NCBI GenBank assembly: GCA_019113845.1
Contig: DXGQ01000054.1
Coordinates: 1-64,000, forward strand
From: Candidatus Anaerobutyricum avicola
GTDB taxonomy: Bacteria; Bacillota; Clostridia; Lachnospirales; Lachnospiraceae
DNA: 64,000 bases
Reading direction: 5' to 3'
Positions 19,243 through 27,755 of this stretch are shown in pieces. A program made the position numbers and the translations under genes. The notes beneath the pieces are model-generated. The model saw only the letters and a list, made by a program, of their open reading frames with translations, was not told the DNA's origin and searched no databases. The stretch's first letter is position 1. Each line of letters starts with the position of its first letter.

Positions 19243-20001
19243 ATGGCAATGCTTGAAGTAAAGAACCTGGGTATCTCCTTTGGAGGTCTTCGGGCGGTAG
19301 ATAATTTTGAGATTACAATTGAAAAAGGACAGCTGTATGGTCTGATCGGGCCAAACGGCGCCGGAAAGACCACAGTCTTTAATATGCTGACCGGCGTGTA
19401 CAAGCCGGATGACGGTCTGATCCGCCTGGACGGACAGGATCTGATCGGAAAGAATACCATTGAGATCAACAAGGCCGGTGTGGCGAGAACTTTTCAGAAT
19501 ATCCGTCTTTTCCATGTGCAGACGGTGCTGGATAATGTAAAGATTGGTCTCGCCAACCATTATAAATATTCCACGCTGACGGGAATTCTCCGTCTTCCAA
19601 AATACCGGAAGATGGAGAAAGCCATGGATGAGAAAGCCATGGAGCTTCTGAAAGTTTTTGAGATGGAGGACAAGGCCGGTTATCTGGCATCCAATCTTCC
19701 GTACGGAGACCAGAGAAAGCTGGAGATCGCCCGTGCCCTTGCCACAGAGCCGAAGCTTCTGCTTCTGGACGAGCCGGCAGCCGGCATGAACCCGAATGAG
19801 ACACAGGAGCTGATGGATATGATTCGCTTTGTCCGGGATGAGTTTGACATGACCATCCTGCTCATCGAGCACGATATGAAGCTTGTCTCCGGTATCTGTG
19901 AGGAGCTTACTGTCTTAAATTTCGGTCAGGTTCTGGCGCAGGGTAAGACCAGCGACGTGCTGAATGATCCGGAAGTTATCAAGGCATATCTGGGAGAATA
20001 G
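19243..20001 (+). CDS. livG: branched-chain amino-acid ABC transporter ATP-binding protein LivG
   Basis: One of two ATPases of the importer, 252 residues. Walker A is GPNGAGKTT, the LivG-specific VARTFQNIRLF follows, then the signature-region YGDQRKLEIARALA, Walker B LLLLDEPAAGMNP and the EHDMKLV switch. The canonical LSGGQ is replaced by LPYGDQ, which is usual for LivG. It pairs with LivF 14 bases downstream. Confidence 0.96.
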   Translation: MAMLEVKNLGISFGGLRAVDNFEITIEKGQLYGLIGPNGAGKTTVFNMLTGVYKPDDGLIRLDGQDLIGKNTIEINKAGVARTFQNIRLFHVQTVLDNVKIGLANHYKYSTLTGILRLPKYRKMEKAMDEKAMELLKVFEMEDKAGYLASNLPYGDQRKLEIARALATEPKLLLLDEPAAGMNPNETQELMDMIRFVRDEFDMTILLIEHDMKLVSGICEELTVLNFGQVLAQGKTSDVLNDPEVIKAYLGE

Positions 20002-20015
20002 GAGGAAACAGCAGT

Positions 20016-20726
20016 ATGGCAATGCTTGAAATAAAGGACCTGGAGGTATACTATGGTGTGATTCAGGCCATCAAGGGTATTTCCTTTGAGGTCAATCAGG
20101 GCGAGGTCATTGCCTTAATCGGCGCCAACGGCGCGGGCAAGACTACAACGCTGCAGACGATCACCGGTATGCTTCAGGCAAAAAAGGGACAGATTTTTTT
20201 TGAGGGAAAAGATATCACGAAGGTTCCGGGACATAAGATCGTATCCATGGGTATGGCGCATGTGCCGGAGGGCCGGAGAGTGTTCGCGGACCTCACTGTC
20301 CTCGAGAACCTGAAACTGGGCGCATATACAAGAAAAGACAAGGGAGAAATCGCACAGACCCTGAAGAAGGTCTATGAGAGCTTTCCGAGACTGGAAGAGA
20401 GAAAGAATCAGTCGGCGGGAACCCTAAGTGGAGGGGAACAGCAGATGCTCGCCATGGGACGGGCGCTCATGTCCAAGCCGAGGATCATTCTCATGGATGA
20501 GCCGTCCATGGGACTTTCTCCGATTTTTGTGGAAGAGATTTTTAAGATCATTCAGGATATTTCCGCTGCGGGAACGACAGTACTCCTCGTGGAGCAGAAC
20601 GCGAAAAAGGCGCTGTCCATCGCCGACCGTGCCTATGTGCTGGAGACCGGCAATATCGTTCTGAGCGGAGATGCCAAAGAACTTATGAATAATGAATCCA
20701 TCAAAAAAGCATATCTGGGAGAGTAG
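20016..20726 (+). CDS. livF: branched-chain amino-acid ABC transporter ATP-binding protein LivF
   Basis: Second ATPase of the importer, 236 residues. Walker A GANGAGKTT, Q-loop region ITGMLQ, VPEGRRVF (a LivF hallmark), signature LSGGEQQMLAMGRALM, Walker B IILMDEPSMGLSP and the LLVEQNAKKALSIADRAYVLE tail are all intact. AGGAGG precedes the ATG. It lies 8 bases ahead of the cytidylate-kinase-like gene. Confidence 0.96.
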   Translation: MAMLEIKDLEVYYGVIQAIKGISFEVNQGEVIALIGANGAGKTTTLQTITGMLQAKKGQIFFEGKDITKVPGHKIVSMGMAHVPEGRRVFADLTVLENLKLGAYTRKDKGEIAQTLKKVYESFPRLEERKNQSAGTLSGGEQQMLAMGRALMSKPRIILMDEPSMGLSPIFVEEIFKIIQDISAAGTTVLLVEQNAKKALSIADRAYVLETGNIVLSGDAKELMNNESIKKAYLGE

Positions 20727-20734
20727 GTGATTGT

Positions 20735-21355
20735 ATGGAACATACAGTAATTACGATTGCAAGAAGCTATGGAAGCGGCGGAAGAACCCTGGGCAAGCTT
20801 CTGGCCAAAGAACTGGGGATCCACTGCTATGACAGGGAGCTTCTGCGCATGGCCTCAGAGCAGAGCGGTATCAATGAGGCGCTGTTTGGGCAGGTGGATG
20901 AAAAGATAAAGAGTTCGCCTCTGTTCCGCATCAGCAAAAAGATCTATAAGGGAGAGGTTCTCCCTCCGGACAGTGATGATTTCACTTCCGAGGATAATCT
21001 GTTTAACTTCCAGGCACAGTGTATCAAAGAGCTGGCCAGGACAGAATCCTGCATTATCATCGGCCGCTGTGCGGACTTTATCCTGAAGGATGAGCCGAAT
21101 GTCATCAAGCTGTTTTTCTATGCCTCCAGGGAGGATTGTATCCGGAGAACCATGGCACAAAACGGCGGTACGGAAAAAGACATCATCAAAAAAATTGAAA
21201 AAAGAGACAAATATCGTTCCGATTATTATAAGTACCATACGGGAAGAGACTGGAATGACGCGAGAAATTATGACTTCTGTCTCAACACATCCAGCACAAG
21301 CTATGAGAAGCTGGTAAAGGTTGTGAAAGACTATATCTCCATCTGTACCCGGTAG
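20735..21355 (+). CDS. cytidylate kinase-like family protein
   Basis: A 206-residue P-loop protein of the cytidylate-kinase-like (AAA_26) family. The N-terminus ITIARSYGSGGRTLGKLLAKEL carries the degenerate phosphate-binding loop GSGGRT. Further hallmarks are HCYDRELLRMAS and CIIIGRCADFIL. True Cmk enzymes are about 220 residues with a GPxGxGKS loop, so this is the divergent class whose substrate is not established. It is 8 bases after livF and probably cotranscribed, though a link with amino-acid uptake is not obvious. Confidence 0.85.
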   Translation: MEHTVITIARSYGSGGRTLGKLLAKELGIHCYDRELLRMASEQSGINEALFGQVDEKIKSSPLFRISKKIYKGEVLPPDSDDFTSEDNLFNFQAQCIKELARTESCIIIGRCADFILKDEPNVIKLFFYASREDCIRRTMAQNGGTEKDIIKKIEKRDKYRSDYYKYHTGRDWNDARNYDFCLNTSSTSYEKLVKVVKDYISICTR

Positions 21356-21361
21356 GCGGAT

Positions 21362-21396
21362 TTATGTCCGGAGGCAGAAGATGCGTCCGGACATAA
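21362..21396 (+). terminator. hairpin after the liv operon
   Basis: TTATGTCCGGA and TCCGGACATAA form a perfect 11-bp stem with a 13-base loop, 7 bases after the stop codon. There is no T-run, so it may protect the 3' end or terminate weakly. Confidence 0.5.
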
Positions 21397-21504
21397 GTCT
21401 GGCAGCCTGCGGGAGGCAGTGGAATAAAAAGGAAGGAAACCACAGGGATCGGTGGGGCCGGAAAGAGGAGCCATCGAATGTCAGTTTAGTAGAAGGAGCG
21501 CAAT

Positions 21505-22920
21505 ATGGGCGGAATTTTTGGAGTAGCATCAAAAGAAAGCTGTGTATTTGACCTGTTTTTTGGAATCGATTATCATTCCCATCTGGGAACCCGGCGAGGC
21601 GGTATGGCGGTCTACAGCAAAGAAAAGGGCTTTGACCGTTCCATTCACAATATCGAGAATTCGCCGTTTCGGACCAAGTTTGAGCGGGATGTGAATGAGC
21701 TGTCCGGTTATCTGGGGATCGGCTGTATTTCTGACAATGAACCGCAGCCGCTGCTGGTACAGTCACACCTCGGCAGCTTTGCCATCACGACAGTGGGAAA
21801 GATTAACAATCAGGAAGAACTGGTGCAGAAGGCCTTTGACAATGGCCGTGCCCATTTCCTGGAGATGAGCGGCGGCGGTGTCAATCCGACAGAGCTGGTC
21901 GCCTCTCTCATCAACGAAAAGCAGAGTATATCCGAAGGTATCCGCTATGCGCAGGAGTCCATCGACGGATCCATGAGTATGCTCGTCATGAATGAGCACG
22001 GTATCTTTGCGGCGAGAGACCTGCTGGGGCGTACCCCTCTGTTTATCGGAGAAAAGAAGGAGGGATACTGCATTTCCTTTGAGGATTTTGCCTATGCCAA
22101 TCTGGGATATAAGACCTGCAAGGAGCTGGGACCGGGCGAGGTTGTCTTTGTGCGTCCGGACAGCGTGAAGACGGCGATTCCGGCGGGAGATAAGATGAAG
22201 ATCTGTTCCTTCCTCTGGGTGTACTACGGTTATCCGAACGCCACTTATGAGGGAGTCAATGTGGAAGAAATGCGGTATCGCTGCGGAGAGCTGCTGGCAA
22301 AGAGAGACAATGTGCAGACCGATTACGTGGCGGGCGTGCCGGATTCCGGTATCGCGCATGCCGTGGGCTATGCCAATGAGTCCGGTATTCCGTTTGCAAG
22401 ACCGTTTATTAAATATACACCGACCTGGCCGCGTTCGTTTATGCCGCAGAACCAGTCTAAGAGGAACCTGATCGCCAAGATGAAGCTCATTCCGGTACAT
22501 CCGCTCATCAAGGGAAAGAAACTGCTTCTCATTGACGATTCCATCGTGCGGGGAACGCAGCTCGGTGAGACGACGGAATTTCTCTACGAGAGCGGTGTAA
22601 AAGAGGTACACATCCGTCCGGCGTGTCCGCCGCTTCTGTACGGCTGCAAGTATCTGAACTTTTCCCGTTCCAAGTCGGAGCTTGATCTCATCACCCGCCG
22701 GGTGATCCTGAAGCGGGAAGGCGAGGAGAAGGCCAATGATCCGGAGATTCTGGCAGAATACGCAAATCCGGATTCTGAGAGATATCAGGCGATGCTGGAC
22801 GATATCTGCAAAGAACTGAACTTTACCTCCCTGCGCTACCACCGTCTTGATGATATGATCGAGTCCATCGGTCTGCCGAGAGAGTGTCTCTGTACCTACT
22901 GCTGGGACGGAAAGGAATAG
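21505..22920 (+). CDS. purF: amidophosphoribosyltransferase, divergent Fe-S type
   Basis: Predicted to make 5-phosphoribosylamine from PRPP and glutamine, the first step of purine synthesis. The 471-residue protein has an N-terminal Ntn glutaminase domain, likely nucleophile Cys13 (ASKESCVFDLF) exposed after loss of a 12-residue propeptide, and a C-terminal PRTase domain with the PRPP motif LLIDDSIVRGTQLGE. Four Cys correspond to the [4Fe-4S] ligands of B. subtilis PurF: one in KICSFLWVYYG, one in LLYGCKYLNF and two in CLCTYC. The usual LQHRGQE glutaminase stretch is replaced by HLGTRRGG. It stands alone, away from other pur genes, so it may be a second copy or a variant. Confidence 0.85.
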   Translation: MGGIFGVASKESCVFDLFFGIDYHSHLGTRRGGMAVYSKEKGFDRSIHNIENSPFRTKFERDVNELSGYLGIGCISDNEPQPLLVQSHLGSFAITTVGKINNQEELVQKAFDNGRAHFLEMSGGGVNPTELVASLINEKQSISEGIRYAQESIDGSMSMLVMNEHGIFAARDLLGRTPLFIGEKKEGYCISFEDFAYANLGYKTCKELGPGEVVFVRPDSVKTAIPAGDKMKICSFLWVYYGYPNATYEGVNVEEMRYRCGELLAKRDNVQTDYVAGVPDSGIAHAVGYANESGIPFARPFIKYTPTWPRSFMPQNQSKRNLIAKMKLIPVHPLIKGKKLLLIDDSIVRGTQLGETTEFLYESGVKEVHIRPACPPLLYGCKYLNFSRSKSELDLITRRVILKREGEEKANDPEILAEYANPDSERYQAMLDDICKELNFTSLRYHRLDDMIESIGLPRECLCTYCWDGKE

Positions 22921-23064
22921 ACTGTCACATCGAAAGAGCAGAAGTCCATGCAGGCAATGTAGAGAACAGACTTAATATCGTTATAATTTAATAAAGAAAA
23001 AGTAAGAAAATCGACATTTTCCTACAAAATTCCTCCGATGTGAAAACAAAATTCGTACTTACAG

Positions 23065-23090
23065 TGCTATATTTAATACAACACTAGTGT
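23065..23090 (+). promoter_or_regulatory. aquaporin promoter with palindromic site at the start point
   Basis: An extended -10 element, TGC followed by TATATT (23068-23073), has no clear -35. A perfect 10-base palindrome ACACTAGTGT (23081-23090) lies exactly where transcription should begin. It is a candidate repressor site, perhaps for the TetR-type protein downstream (inference). Confidence 0.45.
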
Positions 23091-23121
23091 ACAACTTATT
23101 TCACAGAAGGAGGAATTTTTT

Positions 23122-23835
23122 ATGACTGCATATCTTGGTGAATTTTTAGGTACCATGCTCCTCGTTCTTCTTGGAGACGGCGTTTGCGCCAACGTGAACC
23201 TGAACAAATCAAATTTCAAAAATGGCGGTCTGGTAATTGTAACAATCGGATGGGGTATGGCAGTACTTCTTCCGGCAGCATGTTTCAGCGGTATCTGCGC
23301 CGCATCTTATAACCCTGCACTGACGATTGCTCTGTGCATCGGTGGTTCTCTGCCATGGTCACAGTGCATCGGCTACATCGTAGCAGAGATGATCGGTGGT
23401 ATTATCGGTGGTATCCTCGTATGGATCTGCTTCAAACCTCAGTTTGATGCTACCGCTGATGAACCGGGAACCATGCTTGGCGTATTCTGCACCGCACCTG
23501 GTGTCAGAAATATTCCATATAACATTTTACAGGAAGCATTTGCAACATTCTGGCTGGTATTTGCCATTCTGGCATTCCCGAACTGTGGTGTTGTTGATGG
23601 CGGTGTTTCCAAATTCTTCGTATTTGCGATCATCGTTTCCTGCGGTATGTCCTTCGGTGGACTGACCGGATACGCTATGAACCCTGCCCGTGATATCGGT
23701 CCTCGTATCGCTCATGCAATCCTTCCTATCAAAGGAAAAGGAGATTCTGACTGGGGATACGCGATCGTTCCTATTTTAGGACCAGTCATCGGTGCAATCG
23801 TTGCCGTATTATTATACATGGCAATTCCGTGGTAG
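23122..23835 (+). CDS. aquaporin / glycerol uptake facilitator
   Basis: A MIP-family channel of 237 residues with six membrane segments and the two half-helices. The NPA boxes read YNPALTIAL (near residue 75) and AMNPARDIGPR (near 190). The Asp after the second box is the mark of glycerol-conducting GlpF-type channels rather than strict water channels. AGGAGG lies upstream of the ATG. No glycerol kinase is nearby. A terminator follows, then a TetR-type regulator. Confidence 0.92.
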   Translation: MTAYLGEFLGTMLLVLLGDGVCANVNLNKSNFKNGGLVIVTIGWGMAVLLPAACFSGICAASYNPALTIALCIGGSLPWSQCIGYIVAEMIGGIIGGILVWICFKPQFDATADEPGTMLGVFCTAPGVRNIPYNILQEAFATFWLVFAILAFPNCGVVDGGVSKFFVFAIIVSCGMSFGGLTGYAMNPARDIGPRIAHAILPIKGKGDSDWGYAIVPILGPVIGAIVAVLLYMAIPW

Positions 23836-23913
23836 AAGAAAACATGCACAGCTGCATGGAAGCTGATTACCCGCATAGCCGGAAAGGTTATTAAAAAATT
23901 CTATACATGAAAG

Positions 23914-23976
23914 ATTTACCCAGAGCAGATATTTTACTGTGAAAGAATGTCCGTCCTGGGTAAATTTGTTTTTTTG
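23914..23976 (+). terminator. aquaporin gene terminator
   Basis: ATTTACCCAG and CTGGGTAAAT pair across a 32-base loop and run into TTTGTTTTTTTG. The 302-base gap 23836-24137 holds this, plus an AT-rich stretch where TTGATA (24019 region) may start the TetR gene. I see nothing else. Confidence 0.7.
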
Positions 23977-24137
23977 TATAAAAACAGAATAAAAAAGCAA
24001 TTATTTCTTATATTTCAAATTGATATAATAAGAATACGATATATATATTATACAGATGATGTGAAAAGGGATACACTGTATGGGAAGAAAAGAGGGATTC
24101 CATTGAACTGACAAAGCAGGAGAGGAGAGAGTGCGAG

Positions 24138-24671
24138 ATGGTAAGCAGAACAAAAGAGAAACTCGCAGAGGCGTTTAAAACAGTGGTATGTCGCAAATCA
24201 TTTGCAAAAACGACCATAGCGGACATCACAAAAGAATGTGGAATGACAAGAGAAAATTTTTATTATCATTTTCGGGATAAATATGACATTTTAAACTGGG
24301 TCTGTCAGAGGCAGCTTGTGGATCACATTCCGGAGAAGGGCAGCAAAAAGACGATGGAGGAATTCATCATTTTTATGGTAAAGAAGATCAATGCCGACTA
24401 TAAATTTTACCGCACAGTCATCCGGGATATCGGCGCGGAACAGGTGCGGAAAACGATACTGCCCTATATCAAAAAGCTCACATACTGGCTGATCGATGAA
24501 ACGCTGGATGATACGGTGTGGAAGATGCGCGAAGAAAAAGAAAACTTTGCCGTGGAATTTTTCTCCGACGCTTTCATCACATTTCTGACAGATTATATGC
24601 TGGAAAATGAAAAAATGGATGAAAAAATGATGATCATGAACTTTCAGTTCCTGTTTACTCAATTTTTCTGA
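24138..24671 (+). CDS. TetR/AcrR family transcriptional regulator
   Basis: A 177-residue regulator with an N-terminal helix-turn-helix (TTIADITKECGMTRENFYYHFRDK, about residues 25-48). The all-helical C-terminal ligand domain resembles the DhaS-like TetR_C group. The ATG start has GGAGAGGAGAG upstream. It overlaps the LysR gene tail to tail by 13 bases. Its target is unknown; the aquaporin gene just upstream is the nearest candidate. Confidence 0.88.
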   Translation: MVSRTKEKLAEAFKTVVCRKSFAKTTIADITKECGMTRENFYYHFRDKYDILNWVCQRQLVDHIPEKGSKKTMEEFIIFMVKKINADYKFYRTVIRDIGAEQVRKTILPYIKKLTYWLIDETLDDTVWKMREEKENFAVEFFSDAFITFLTDYMLENEKMDEKMMIMNFQFLFTQFF

Positions 24672-25546
24672 GTCAGCAATTCAATAAATGTTCTGGCTGC
24701 GATACTAAGCGAGTGAGAGGAGTTTTGCAGCAGGCAGATATCCCGCTTTGGAATGGATTCGTAAAGCGGGATGGAGACGATGCTCTTATCCTGAATGCCA
24801 GGCGCTGTCAGCTTCTCCGGATAAAAACCGACGCCCAGATTGTGCTGGATCAGAAGAAGGATCTGGTCCGTGGTCGCCGCCTCCATCTCTGCGTGGAAAG
24901 AAAGGTTATGCTGCAGGAAAAACAAATGCTGCAGCTGCCGGGTACTCGTATCCTTTCCCAAGGAGATAAACGGCAGATGTGCCACTTCAGAGAGATGGTG
25001 CGTCTCTTCGGCAAGAGAGGCGTACTTTGGTCCACCGATCAGGATGTCCTGGAAGCTGTAGAGAGTCGTCTTGGTGAGCGGTTTCCTTATATTTAATGGC
25101 GAGGCGACCAGAGAAAAGTCCACCAGATGATGAAGAAGCGCATCAATGGCCTGCGGTGCGGAAGTATTCATGATATGCAGGTGAATATGCGGATATTTTT
25201 CATGAAACAGCTCCAGCTTTTCAAGAAGGAACAAATGCAGCGCGATCTCGCTGGTTCCAATGGTGATACCCCCTTCTTTCATGTCTTTTTCTCTTTTTAT
25301 CTTTTCTTCTCCGGCAAGAATCTGTTCATAACCGACGGAAACATAATGGAACAGCGTCTCCCCTTCCGGCGTCAGCGACACACCCCGGTTTGACCGGATA
25401 AAAAGCTGACATCCCAGTTCATTTTCCAGAATATTCATACAGCGGGTGATATTCGGCTGACTGTTGTTAAGAAATGCCGCCGCTTTTGTAAAGCTTTTAT
25501 AGTGGGCGACATAATAAAAAATGCGGTAATAATCTAAGATGATCAT
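24659..25546 (-). CDS. LysR family transcriptional regulator
   Basis: A 295-residue LysR-type regulator. The N-terminal helix-turn-helix reads KSFTKAAAFLNNSQPNITRCMNILENELG, followed by FIRSNRGVSLTPEG. The C-terminal substrate-binding domain spans about residues 90-290. AAGGAGGG lies 7 bases before the ATG. It is divergent from the small secreted-protein gene at 25711, sharing a 164-base intergenic region, the classical arrangement for a LysR regulator and its target. Confidence 0.92.
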   Translation of the reverse strand: MIILDYYRIFYYVAHYKSFTKAAAFLNNSQPNITRCMNILENELGCQLFIRSNRGVSLTPEGETLFHYVSVGYEQILAGEEKIKREKDMKEGGITIGTSEIALHLFLLEKLELFHEKYPHIHLHIMNTSAPQAIDALLHHLVDFSLVASPLNIRKPLTKTTLYSFQDILIGGPKYASLAEETHHLSEVAHLPFISLGKDTSTRQLQHLFFLQHNLSFHAEMEAATTDQILLLIQHNLGVGFYPEKLTAPGIQDKSIVSIPLYESIPKRDICLLQNSSHSLSIAARTFIELLTQKN

Positions 25547-25600
25547 AAAATTCCCTCCTTGTCATAACAAAATAGAATAACAACGATACTATATATATAT

Positions 25601-25629
25601 TTTACATAATGCGTTTTGGAAAGTATAAT
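25601..25629 (+). promoter_or_regulatory. promoter of the small secreted-protein gene
   Basis: TTTACA, a 17-base spacer and a perfect TATAAT. The leader then holds a small hairpin, TGTTTC with GAAACA. The promoter sits in the LysR divergent region. Confidence 0.75.
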
Positions 25630-25710
25630 ACAATTGTTTCAAGGAAACAGGATTTCTTCTTCCTGAAAATTATATAACAGGAAGCATGAAGAAAGAAAGG
25701 GGATTTTATC

Positions 25711-26067
25711 ATGTTAAGGAAAAAAACATTTTTAGCATTTGGAATAATGGCAATGATGTTCGCTGCTTGTCTGGGAAATATGACCATGGTACAGGCGGCC
25801 TCCCTGAGCGGAACGCAGAGTGAACCTTCTCAAACAGAGCAAAGAGCGATGTTATCAGAGTCTAATTTCTTTTGTCCGGGACGTTTAGGACAGGCTGTGT
25901 CCCTGTATGGAACGGGTGATGAATCAAAAAAGACAGCCATTCTTTCCCCGGGAAAGTTTGGTACGATCGGTCATAAAGATAAAAATATGTGGAGTGAGAA
26001 TAAAGGTAAAAAAATCACATGGCTTTCTCCGGGACAGTTTGGAGAAAACGAGACGTATTTATCCTGA
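25711..26067 (+). CDS. small secreted protein with three PG-x-[FL]G repeats
   Basis: A 118-residue protein I do not recognise. Residues 1-30 are a Sec signal peptide (basic start, hydrophobic core, cleavage near VQAA-S). The mature part carries three copies of a short motif: SNFFCPGRLG (51-60), AILSPGKFG (76-84) and TWLSPGQFG (103-111), each preceded by hydrophobic residues and set in Ser/Lys-rich linkers. The first copy holds the only Cys of the mature chain. GAAAGGGG lies upstream of the ATG. A good promoter precedes it and a hairpin that doubles as terminator follows. It is divergent from the LysR gene. The function is unknown; peptide precursor or cell-surface ligand are possibilities only. 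Confidence 0.7.
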   Translation: MLRKKTFLAFGIMAMMFAACLGNMTMVQAASLSGTQSEPSQTEQRAMLSESNFFCPGRLGQAVSLYGTGDESKKTAILSPGKFGTIGHKDKNMWSENKGKKITWLSPGQFGENETYLS

Positions 26068-26116
26068 TAATAAAGAAAAGGAATCATTTCTATCTAAAAT
26101 AGAAGCAGATGCATAA

Positions 26117-27493
<1,377 letters not shown>

Positions 27494-27501
27494 GTATGCT
27501 A

Positions 27502-27565
27502 CGCCACCGTTTGAGAACAGTAAGGTACTTGTTCTCACGGTGGCGATGTCAAATGCCAGCTTTTT
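27502..27565 (+). terminator. eno terminator
   Basis: CGCCACCG and TGAGAACA pair with TGTTCTCA and CGGTGGCG (16 bp, TT bulge). A second short stem TGGC/GCCA follows and leads into GCTTTTTTT. Confidence 0.75.
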
Positions 27566-27755
27566 TTGATACTTTTCGCATTCTCCTCTTTACTTATTGG
27601 AAAATGTATTCTAATATAAGTACATATATTGCCTGAAAACGGAAGGGTGACTGTGGCGTCCGGTCAGGAATGACAGCGACAGCGACCCAAAGAGCCAGGC
27701 AGTGAGGAAAGAGGCGGCACGGGATGTTGCCGCAAAAGGAAGCAGGAGGAAGAAA

